From Chryseobacterium vrystaatense (GTDB lineage: Bacteria > Bacteroidota > Bacteroidia > Flavobacteriales > Weeksellaceae): a DNA stretch of 64,000 nucleotides. Below are positions 43,968 to 50,152 of this stretch, piece after piece. The translations under genes and the position numbers were made by a program. The stretch lies in the NCBI RefSeq assembly GCF_000737765.1, contig NZ_JPRI01000003.1, positions 124,001 through 188,000 of the forward strand, written 5' to 3'. The notes under the pieces were generated by a model. That model saw only the letters and a program-made list of their open reading frames with translations. It searched no databases and had not been told where the DNA came from. Position 1 is the first letter of the stretch. The number at the start of each line of letters is the position of its first letter.

Positions 43968-44609
43968 TTAGGATTCCTTATTGGATGTTTTAGGAAGCAG
44001 TACAGCTGTTTTGTAATAGCTTATATCTGTCGGGATCTGGCTCTGAAGATTCTTAAAAGTAGAATATTCATATTGTTCCCATTCCATATCATTGTCCGGA
44101 TTGGGAGTTTTGTCAATGGCCAGCTCAAGTTTTCCGTCTTCCTGATAGCTGAATTCTATTGCGGCATATTTTTCTCCGTTTTCATCTGAAGCATACCAGC
44201 ATTTTGTTGTTCTTTCCGGTATAGGCTCAAGTGTTTCATTATCCAGAATCTGCGAACAGATAAAGTTTTCGGGATCGTCCTGGTAAAAAACTGTTTTTGA
44301 AATCAAAGGTTGTTCATCTACGGCCAGTGAATACATTTTGTTGGTTGCAATAATGAATTTCCCGGCTGATTCTCTTTTTTCAATGTCAAAAAGATCAGAT
44401 TTCTCTTTCAGATAGTTCACGATTTGCTCTTCATTTTCATCGTGGCTCATAAAATAATTGATGCTGTATATTTCATCTTCAGTGAGAAATTCGATTTCTT
44501 TCAGGACATCAGAATCTTTCTCATAATAATACAAATGATAGTCGTCTAGCTTCTCAGCAGCTGCTTTTGAAATAACTTCTCCAAAAATGTTTTTGTATAC
44601 CTTTTTCAT
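43968..44609 (-). CDS. Hypothetical cytoplasmic protein
   Basis: The start is taken at 44609 (MKKVYKNIFGEVISKAAAEK); an upstream ATG at 44642 adds eleven unlikely residues. The 213-residue acidic protein has no signal peptide or membrane segment and no recognised domain. It is rich in Asp, Glu and aromatic residues, and ends YKTAVLLPKTSNKES. The next gene on the strand is the DUF2314-ankyrin protein. Composition and context resemble small immunity or SMI1-like proteins, but nothing specific supports that. Confidence 0.6.
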   Translation of the reverse strand: MKKVYKNIFGEVISKAAAEKLDDYHLYYYEKDSDVLKEIEFLTEDEIYSINYFMSHDENEEQIVNYLKEKSDLFDIEKRESAGKFIIATNKMYSLAVDEQPLISKTVFYQDDPENFICSQILDNETLEPIPERTTKCWYASDENGEKYAAIEFSYQEDGKLELAIDKTPNPDNDMEWEQYEYSTFKNLQSQIPTDISYYKTAVLLPKTSNKES

Positions 44610-44882
44610 GTTTAGTCGTTTAGTGTGTGTTGTGTTGATCATTGTGTCTGTGTTAAAGAGGAGGTTGAGAATATGTTACACATTCTGAAATCCGCGGCTT
44701 TTAGATAGAAATCTTATGCTTTGGTTAAGTTGGCTTTGGGAATTTTATGCAATTTGTGCCGTGTTTTTTTCAGGATCATTATTCCTGAACTTTAAAGCCG
44801 TTTTGTATTTACAGTTGTGTAGAAATTCGTTAATAGTGTAACATGCATATATATTGGACGGAATTTTCATCCGCTGCATGAG

Positions 44883-44993
44883 TTATTGGATTTTCATTCT
44901 GGTTGTCTGAATGACATACCATTTGTACTTTTTCCCATAGGCATGAACGCTGTCCACGAGTTTAAAATTCCCACCTCTGTATTCGGTTTTCAT
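44883..44993 (-). CDS. Candidate small protein, 36 residues
   Basis: The frame starts MKTEYRGGNFKLVDSVHAYG and continues with KKYKWYVIQTTRMKIQ. It has the basic, aromatic composition of a real beta-rich peptide and usual codon choice. It lies in a gap of about 540 bases (44610-45146) where nothing else is convincing; a second 44-codon frame follows it immediately (start near 44879). It could be a remnant of a longer gene. No family is recognised. Confidence 0.3.
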   Translation of the reverse strand: MKTEYRGGNFKLVDSVHAYGKKYKWYVIQTTRMKIQ

Positions 44994-45146
44994 GGTTCAG
45001 TTTTTTTGTGTCTTCAAATATATTTAAAATCAGAGAATTAAGAAATCAAATCTGCATTTTTATCATAAGGATTTTTTACTAAGAAAAGAGGGGAATATCC
45101 TGACAATGGGATAGATGAAAAATATTTTTGATTATACAATTAATGC

Positions 45147-45575
45147 TTAAACATCCTTAATGAAATCTTCATATTCATAATAAAATCTTTCAAACCCATC
45201 CATTTTGTTCCAGAAAAATTCGAAAATTTCCTGCCATGAATTTTTGTTAAAAATTGAAATTCCGTGCTTTTCGATCCAAATTTTACTAATTACTTTCCCA
45301 TTTTCAAGGGTAAAATATTCTTCTTTTTGAAAATCTCCAATGAAATCTTTCAAAATATCTTCCAAAGACCATATCTTTTCATAATACGCATTCCTGAAAA
45401 TTTCATCTTTCATTTCTATATCCAATGAGACCTCTGCCTTTTTATTATCTGCATGAAATTTAAATGAAAAATCCTTCACTTTGGTATCATAGAGGATCCA
45501 TTTTCTGGGAAAAGACTTTCCAAAAGCCGTCCAAAATTCCTTTTTTAGCTGTTGTGCTTCTTGTTTGCTGAACAT
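45147..45575 (-). CDS. DUF4268 family protein
   Basis: A 142-residue protein with the family N-terminus MFSKQEAQQLKKEFWTAFGK. The conserved FSFKFHADNKKAEVSLDIE strand pair and the C-terminal aromatic FERFYYEYEDFIKD are also present. Members occur in many Bacteroidota, have a fold related to restriction-like domains, and have no assigned role. It stands alone with a rather AT-rich composition, divergent from the Rrf2 regulator gene. Confidence 0.78.
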   Translation of the reverse strand: MFSKQEAQQLKKEFWTAFGKSFPRKWILYDTKVKDFSFKFHADNKKAEVSLDIEMKDEIFRNAYYEKIWSLEDILKDFIGDFQKEEYFTLENGKVISKIWIEKHGISIFNKNSWQEIFEFFWNKMDGFERFYYEYEDFIKDV

Positions 45576-45694
45576 GTGAGCAAACTTAAGAATTTAATGG
45601 GAAAAGGACAACGTTATGAAGGCTAATGTATCAATTGGAGATTTTAGCTTTTTACGATCATCAATCTCCATTTATATAATTCAAACTATTTTCT

Positions 45695-45702
45695 TATTTT
45701 TG
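45695..45702 (+). promoter_or_regulatory. Candidate -7 promoter box of the Rrf2 gene
   Basis: TATTTTTG matches TAnnTTTG and ends five bases before the start codon. If it is real, the transcript would be nearly leaderless. Confidence 0.45.
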
Positions 45703-45707
45703 CTGTA

Positions 45708-46115
45708 ATGCTTTCAAAAAAATCTCAATATGCTTTTAAAGCGCTTTCATACCTTGTAGAAAAAAGGAATGATGGCCCGGTCCTTATTTCTGAAATTGCG
45801 GAACATAAGAAGATCCCTTTAAAGTTTTTAGAAAATATTCTGCTGGAATTAAAAAAGGCGGATATCCTTGACAGTAAAAAAGGGAAGGGAGGAGGATACT
45901 TCCTTAGAGAAAATCCTGAAAATGTGAAACTTGCCAAGATCATCCGTCTAGTGAATGGTCCCATCGCCATGCTTCCATGTGTGAGTTTAAATTTCTATGA
46001 AAAATGTGAAGACTGCAATGAAGACCACTGCGGGCTGCACGATGTACTCATTGAAGTCCGGGACGCATCGCTGAATATTCTTGAGAAAAAAACTTTGATG
46101 GATCTGGTCGACTGA
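45708..46115 (+). CDS. Rrf2 family transcriptional regulator
   Basis: A 135-residue winged-helix regulator of the Rrf2 family: MLSKKSQYAFKALSYL, IAEHKKIPLKFLENIL and the wing KGKGGGYFL. Four cysteines lie in a C-terminal cluster (PCVSLNFYEKCEDCNEDHCGLHD). Rrf2 proteins such as IscR and NsrR bind an Fe-S cluster with three cysteines here, while CymR types do not. The spacing allows cluster binding but does not prove it. The gene is followed after 200 bases by a TauE/SafE exporter gene, suggesting a role in sulfur control. Confidence 0.85.
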   Translation: MLSKKSQYAFKALSYLVEKRNDGPVLISEIAEHKKIPLKFLENILLELKKADILDSKKGKGGGYFLRENPENVKLAKIIRLVNGPIAMLPCVSLNFYEKCEDCNEDHCGLHDVLIEVRDASLNILEKKTLMDLVD

Positions 46116-46150
46116 CCTGATCCTTTTTTTTTGAATAATTAGTCTACTTT

Positions 46151-46182
46151 TTTGGTAGGATAATATTTTTATTTGATATTTG
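46151..46182 (+). promoter_or_regulatory. Candidate promoter of the TauE/SafE gene
   Basis: A -33 TTTG at 46151-46154 and GATATTTG at 46175-46182 (one mismatch to TAnnTTTG), separated by 20 bases. The leader of about 130 bases that follows contains short stems (CTGC/GCAG near 46212) but no riboswitch I can recognise. Confidence 0.35.
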
Positions 46183-46314
46183 CATCAGCCCGAATCATTC
46201 AATTTTATTAAAACTGCTGCGGGGCAGATTTTAAAAGTTCTGATATCAGCCCATATAAAGTTGCTGATTGGCGAAGCTGAAGTTGTAGAGTAGGAGCGGT
46301 AATGATTGTAAAAT

Positions 46315-47202
46315 ATGGTAATTTCAAGAAAAATTCAGATAAGACTTAATGTATTCTTTGTCACAGCTGCCATCCTGCTGGTTACAGTTTTATCCATGTA
46401 CGAATTGGGCTATATGGATGAGCTGCTTAATATTTTGGCAAAGGACCATTATATTTTTTACTGGATGCTTCTCGTGGGTGTCATTGCAGAGATTGTAGCC
46501 GGATCAATGGGAATGGGCTATGGTGTGATTTGCACAACAACACTTTTGTTCCTGAATATTCCACCTCATATTGTGAGTGCCAGTATTCATTCTGCCGAAA
46601 GTTTTACGACTGCTGCGGGAAGTATCAGCCATATCAAACTTAAAAATGTAAGCAAGAGCCTTGTTAAAAAACTGGCGATTCCGGCGGTCATCGGAGCCGT
46701 GATCGGAGCCGTAAGTCTTACCTACCTCGGGGAGTATTATGCTAAAATTACAAAAACAGTGATTGCTTTTTATACGCTCTATCTCGGTATTCAAATCCTG
46801 TCCAATGCTTTTAAAGAAAAACAGAACCGGGCTATGAAAAGAAAAACCAATCTGACAAGACTGGGGATAATCGGAGGTTTCATTGACTCTTTTGCGGGAG
46901 GTGGCTGGGGCCCTTTAGTGACCGGAACACTGATCAAAAATGCTTTTACGCCAAGATTTGCGGTCGGAAGTTCTACCGTAGCTAAATTTATACTGACTCT
47001 CACTGCAGCAATTACTTTCTTTCTTACACTCGGTATCCAGCATTGGAATATTATTCTCGGCCTTCTGATAGGAGGAATCATTACAGCCCCTTTTTCGGCG
47101 ATGCTTACAGCAAAGCTTCCTGTGAAAAAAATGTTCGTGGTAATAGGAAGTCTTGTGATCATCATGAGCTGCATAACTATTTACAAATCAGTTTTCAATT
47201 AG
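46315..47202 (+). CDS. TauE/SafE family exporter
   Basis: A 295-residue membrane protein with eight or so hydrophobic segments. It carries the two TauE/SafE repeats: AGSMGMGYGVICTTTLLF and SAESFTTAAGSISHIK in the first half, GGFIDSFAGGGWGPLVTGTL and VGSSTVAKFILTL in the second. Family members export sulfite, sulfoacetate or other sulfur anions. With the Rrf2-type regulator gene upstream, a role in sulfur metabolism is the best guess. The ATG at 46315 leaves a short basic N-terminus before the first helix. Confidence 0.85.
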   Translation: MVISRKIQIRLNVFFVTAAILLVTVLSMYELGYMDELLNILAKDHYIFYWMLLVGVIAEIVAGSMGMGYGVICTTTLLFLNIPPHIVSASIHSAESFTTAAGSISHIKLKNVSKSLVKKLAIPAVIGAVIGAVSLTYLGEYYAKITKTVIAFYTLYLGIQILSNAFKEKQNRAMKRKTNLTRLGIIGGFIDSFAGGGWGPLVTGTLIKNAFTPRFAVGSSTVAKFILTLTAAITFFLTLGIQHWNIILGLLIGGIITAPFSAMLTAKLPVKKMFVVIGSLVIIMSCITIYKSVFN

Positions 47203-47290
47203 ATTTTGCGTACCTGATAGAAAAATAAATGCTTCAAAAACATTTTTGGGTTTGAAAATATTCTACTTTTACAGCACTAAATAATAGAAA

Positions 47291-47581
47291 ATGAATTTGC
47301 ATATAGTAGCGCTTTTTAAGTTTAACGAAAACTATCTGATGGATGCCGTTGAACTTTTCCAAAACCTTGTCAAAGAAACAAGAAAAGAGGAAGGATGTCT
47401 TCAGTATGATCTTATTGAAGACAAGGATAATAAAGGAACTTTCTTTCTGATTGAGCTTTGGGAAACTGTTGAACACCATAGCAGACACCTTGGACAGGAC
47501 CACCTTCTGGATTTCCGCAAGGATGCTTCAAAAATGATGGAAAGTTCTGCGGAAGTTTTTAAAGGGTTTAAGATTTATTGA
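47291..47581 (+). CDS. Antibiotic biosynthesis monooxygenase (ABM) domain protein
   Basis: A 96-residue ferredoxin-like ABM domain protein. The blocks KEEGCLQYDLIEDKDNKGTFFLIELWET and HHSRHLGQDHL are typical of YgiN-like putative quinol monooxygenases and some haem-degrading relatives (IsdG type). It lies just before the haem-uptake region, but IsdG-type activity needs specific Asn-Trp-His residues that I cannot place. I therefore keep the general name. Confidence 0.8.
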   Translation: MNLHIVALFKFNENYLMDAVELFQNLVKETRKEEGCLQYDLIEDKDNKGTFFLIELWETVEHHSRHLGQDHLLDFRKDASKMMESSAEVFKGFKIY

Positions 47582-47683
47582 TTTTAAAGATGTAAGAATT
47601 TGAAAATTCCCGGATGCAGAAAGGTGAATTGCATTCTGTATGAATATTTAAATTTTTTATCCTTCAATTAAAAAGCAACATAT

Positions 47684-47717
47684 AAAAGGCGGCCTTAGAG
47701 TACTAAAGCCGCCTTTT
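47684..47717. terminator. Bidirectional terminator
   Basis: AAAAGGCGGC (47684-47693) with GCCGCCTTTT (47708-47717), extended inward by CTTAG/CTAAAG. It lies between the ABM gene and the leftward HmuY-like gene, and is the natural end of the latter. Confidence 0.8.
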
Positions 47718-47752
47718 GATTAGAAAAAATAGAAAGTATTAAAATTTTGAGT

Positions 47753-49045
47753 TTATTTTACGATAAGTTTTTTGGTTTCTGTGCTTCCTCCGAACGTAAT
47801 TTTTACCAGATAATTTCCGGAAGTCAGGTGAGATAAGTTCATATCCTGCTTATAGAAACCTGCCTGATTGGTAAGCTCTGCAGTGTATACTTTTTTGCCT
47901 GTAAGATCATAAACTTCTATGCTTCCTTTATTGTCGGTTTTTTCTTTAACATCAAAAAGAACAGTAACTTTTTTGTCAGCCGTTGTAGGGTTTGGATAGA
48001 TCCCGAAAGATGCCTTTTTGCTAACTTCTGTTATTCCTAAAGTAGCGGTGATCTTTTTGTATTTAAAGAACATATCTCCGGTAGTAGCACCTCCATTAGT
48101 AGTGAAGTACATTCTATAGTAATCATTGCCTTTTTTAACGTAATAAACAACATCATTATTGACTGTACTGATCCCTTTCCACGAATGACCAATTGTGGTA
48201 AGATTGGAAGAGAAGTTGGTATCTGCCGGTTTCGTGAATGTAGCGGTTGCCTGTGTTTCCTGTACTTTTGCCACTTTTACACTTGGCCCCTGAATGGCTC
48301 CGGTAAGCGGATACATCATCATGTTATTGTAGAATGTATAGTATTTGGTAAACATTAAATCCCATGCACTTTTGGATGGTTCCATATTAGGAACTTTAGC
48401 TCCTGTTGTGAATGAGAAATAGTTGAAGTAGGCATCATCTGTTCCATTAGCAATGGTTCTTGTTTCAGTAGGTCCCCATGCGGATCCGTCCCATTTGGAG
48501 TACTTAAACGTATATCCTGCAAAAGCATCTTCAATGGCAAACTTCACATAGGTATCGGAAGTAGTATATTTTAATACAAAAATTGCTTTTCCTTCAATAT
48601 GATGACTCATATAGTCATATGTTCCCCAACCAGTTGCCGGAATATTGGGATTTGATGATGTAATTGGGCCCTGTTCAAAAGCTCCCTGACTTATATCAGT
48701 AGTTTGATCCGGGTTATATAGTGGTTCGCCCCAACTTGCGATATTACTGATATTAATATTATCCCAATCTGACAAAGTGGTAGAAGCTGCATATACTTCA
48801 ATACTCATCGCATCATTAATTCTTGTTCCAAATGCAAAATTGGAATTTCTGTAAAAAGCAACATCCCAGGTTTTAGCTGGCTGTGATACAATATTACCAT
48901 CGGCAATGTTAAAAAACACACGATTTTGGTAGGATGGTCCCATCGTCATATTAGCCTGCGTGTATCCCAGTGCATCAGTTTGTGCAAGAACTGTCTGTTG
49001 AACAGAAAGAGCAAGTACCGATGCCAATAATAGTTTTGTTTTCAT
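47753..49045 (-). CDS. HmuY-like protein exported by T9SS
   Basis: A 430-residue protein with signal peptide MKTKLLLASVLALSVQQTVLAQ. The body resembles the HmuY lipoprotein encoded at 52271: KTWDVAFYRNS here against TDWDLGFYSGD there, and FNYFSFTTGAK...SAWDLMFTKY here against FNFFSFTAGST...KNWDLAFTTF there. A type A T9SS sorting domain follows (IYPNPTTADKK to TKKLIVK). HmuY proteins take haem from host haemoproteins. This one would be released or displayed on the surface through T9SS instead of being lipid-anchored. The promoter is overlapped by two Fur-like palindromes. Confidence 0.75.
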   Translation of the reverse strand: MKTKLLLASVLALSVQQTVLAQTDALGYTQANMTMGPSYQNRVFFNIADGNIVSQPAKTWDVAFYRNSNFAFGTRINDAMSIEVYAASTTLSDWDNINISNIASWGEPLYNPDQTTDISQGAFEQGPITSSNPNIPATGWGTYDYMSHHIEGKAIFVLKYTTSDTYVKFAIEDAFAGYTFKYSKWDGSAWGPTETRTIANGTDDAYFNYFSFTTGAKVPNMEPSKSAWDLMFTKYYTFYNNMMMYPLTGAIQGPSVKVAKVQETQATATFTKPADTNFSSNLTTIGHSWKGISTVNNDVVYYVKKGNDYYRMYFTTNGGATTGDMFFKYKKITATLGITEVSKKASFGIYPNPTTADKKVTVLFDVKEKTDNKGSIEVYDLTGKKVYTAELTNQAGFYKQDMNLSHLTSGNYLVKITFGGSTETKKLIVK

Positions 49046-49065
49046 AACTGATTTTTTAAATTCTT

Positions 49066-49084
49066 ATTTAGAATGATTCCACAA
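49066..49084. promoter_or_regulatory. Candidate Fur-type operator
   Basis: ATTTAGAAT (9 of 9), centre G, then ATTCCACAA (6 of 9 against ATTCTAAAT). It overlaps the -7 box and likely start of transcription of the HmuY-like gene at 49045. Confidence 0.5.
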
Positions 49085-49089
49085 AAGTA
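49082..49089 (-). promoter_or_regulatory. -7 promoter box of the T9SS HmuY-like gene
   Basis: The minus strand reads TACTTTTG, exact to TAnnTTTG. TTTAG, the likely -33, lies 20 bases upstream inside the palindrome at 49097-49115. Confidence 0.55.
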
Positions 49090-49096
49090 TATAATT

Positions 49097-49115
49097 ATTT
49101 TTAATCATTCTAAAT
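49097..49115. promoter_or_regulatory. Candidate Fur-type operator
   Basis: ATTTTTAAT (7 of 9 to ATTTAGAAT), centre C, then ATTCTAAAT (9 of 9). It covers the -33 region of the HmuY-like gene promoter. Confidence 0.55.
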
Positions 49116-49180
49116 AAAAACATGATTTTTATCGTGTTTACTTTAATTCTGCTTTATTTGCAGGTCTTATAGGGGATAGA

Positions 49181-49213
49181 AAAAAGCCGGCTGGAAATTT
49201 TCCAGCCGGCTTT
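49181..49213 (-). terminator. Terminator of the T9SS protein gene at 49241
   Basis: A 15-bp perfect stem, arms AAAGCCGGCTGGAAA and TTTCCAGCCGGCTTT, followed on the minus strand by T residues. Confidence 0.85.
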
Positions 49214-49240
49214 GTAAAGGTATACTGTCTAATAAACCTC

Positions 49241-50059
49241 TTATTTTTTAATAAACTTAGATTTAACTGTTGAACCTTCTGCAGTTTCAACAAGTAGATA
49301 GTAAGCTCCTGTGTGAAGTCCACTGATGTCAAATTTCTGTCCTTTTAATTTTCCTTCTGCAACTTTTTGCCCTGAAGCGGAGTAAACCTCGATATTTTTA
49401 GGTTCTGTTCTTGTGATGAATTCCAAGGCTGTATTATCTGCATTGATAGCAAATTTTAAGTTTTCCTTTGTTTTAGAAGTATCATTAACTCCTAAAGATG
49501 TAGAAGTATTATACACTACATCGTCAACCTGGATGGCTACGTGAGTTGCAGTTGGCGTAAATTTGAAAACAAGGTAAGAACCTGTAGATGCAGGGATATT
49601 AACACTTATGTTTTGGACTACACCAATTGTACTTACCGTAATAGGATTCCCAACAGGAACAAAAGTCGACATATCTGTAGTACTTGTAGATACTCCGATC
49701 TGAATAGTCCCAGGTCCCGGAGAAGGAGATACTAAGGTAGTTTTAAACGTTAAAGTTTTATTTCCTGCCGGAGCTTCGATCTGTGGTGAAATTAAATAAG
49801 AAGGAGCTGTTGCATTATTACCAGCATAAGATTGAATAAATCTCTGTGAATTATCAGTATCTAGAGCAGCTACAATCATTCTAGGCGGTACTGGAGGAAA
49901 TGTACCGGTAATTGGTGCAACTACAGAAGACCAGCCTCCTTGCGGAAAGGTCGTATTTCCAAGAGTAAAATTGTTGAAATTCTCATTAAGCGTCGCTACT
50001 TGTGCATTCGCTGTAAAAGCCGTAAACATTAATGTTGCTAAAAGTAGTTTTAATTTCAT
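49241..50059 (-). CDS. T9SS-exported protein with adhesin-like beta domain
   Basis: A 272-residue protein with signal peptide MKLKLLLATLMFTAFTANAQ. A beta-sandwich follows that looks like the cleaved-adhesin / choice-of-anchor-J type: an ENFNNFTLGNTTFPQGGW start, PSYLISPQIEAPAGNKTLTF and VAIQVDDVVY. A type A T9SS domain closes it (EPKNIEVYSASGQKVAEG to SKFIKK). Its promoter region shares a duplicated module with the HmuY-like gene at 47753 and is divergent from the haem receptor gene, so it is probably iron-regulated too. A direct role in haem capture is possible but unproven. Confidence 0.72.
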   Translation of the reverse strand: MKLKLLLATLMFTAFTANAQVATLNENFNNFTLGNTTFPQGGWSSVVAPITGTFPPVPPRMIVAALDTDNSQRFIQSYAGNNATAPSYLISPQIEAPAGNKTLTFKTTLVSPSPGPGTIQIGVSTSTTDMSTFVPVGNPITVSTIGVVQNISVNIPASTGSYLVFKFTPTATHVAIQVDDVVYNTSTSLGVNDTSKTKENLKFAINADNTALEFITRTEPKNIEVYSASGQKVAEGKLKGQKFDISGLHTGAYYLLVETAEGSTVKSKFIKK

Positions 50060-50071
50060 AACGTTATTTTT

Positions 50072-50090
50072 ATTTAGAATTGTTCCACAA
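50072..50090. promoter_or_regulatory. Candidate Fur-type operator
   Basis: ATTTAGAAT (9 of 9), centre T, then GTTCCACAA (5 of 9). It sits over the -7 box of the leftward gene at 50059, at the same place as the site at 49066 in the neighbouring promoter. Confidence 0.45.
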
Positions 50091-50095
50091 AAATA
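50088..50095 (-). promoter_or_regulatory. -7 promoter box of the T9SS gene at 50059
   Basis: The minus strand reads TATTTTTG, exact to TAnnTTTG. Confidence 0.5.
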
Positions 50096-50102
50096 AGTAT
50101 TT

Positions 50103-50121
50103 ATTTTTAACTATTCTAAAT
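50103..50121. promoter_or_regulatory. Candidate Fur-type operator shared by divergent promoters
   Basis: ATTTTTAAC (6 of 9), centre T, then ATTCTAAAT (9 of 9). It lies between the -33 and -7 regions of the rightward haem receptor promoter and over the -33 region of the leftward one. Confidence 0.55.
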
Positions 50122-50128
50122 AAAGCAT

Positions 50129-50136
50129 TATATTTG
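50129..50136 (+). promoter_or_regulatory. -7 promoter box of the haem operon
   Basis: TATATTTG, exact to TAnnTTTG, 16 bases before the receptor start codon. The candidate operator at 50103-50121 lies immediately upstream. Confidence 0.55.
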
Positions 50137-50152
50137 CCAAAATTTTTACTCT

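Noticed and set aside
43000-44609. Toxin-immunity locus based on the DUF2314-ankyrin and acidic hypothetical proteins
   Set aside because: No toxin, T6SS or Rhs-type gene lies nearby; the resemblance is only in general composition and the DUF2314-ankyrin fusion.
46183-46314. Possible riboswitch in the leader before the TauE/SafE gene
   Set aside because: Short stems are present but I could not match the conserved core of a SAM, TPP or other known riboswitch; covariance search would be needed.
47291-47581. ABM protein as an IsdG-type haem oxygenase of the haem locus
   Set aside because: The catalytic Asn, His and Trp of IsdG cannot be placed, there is no Fur-like site upstream, and a terminator separates it from the locus.
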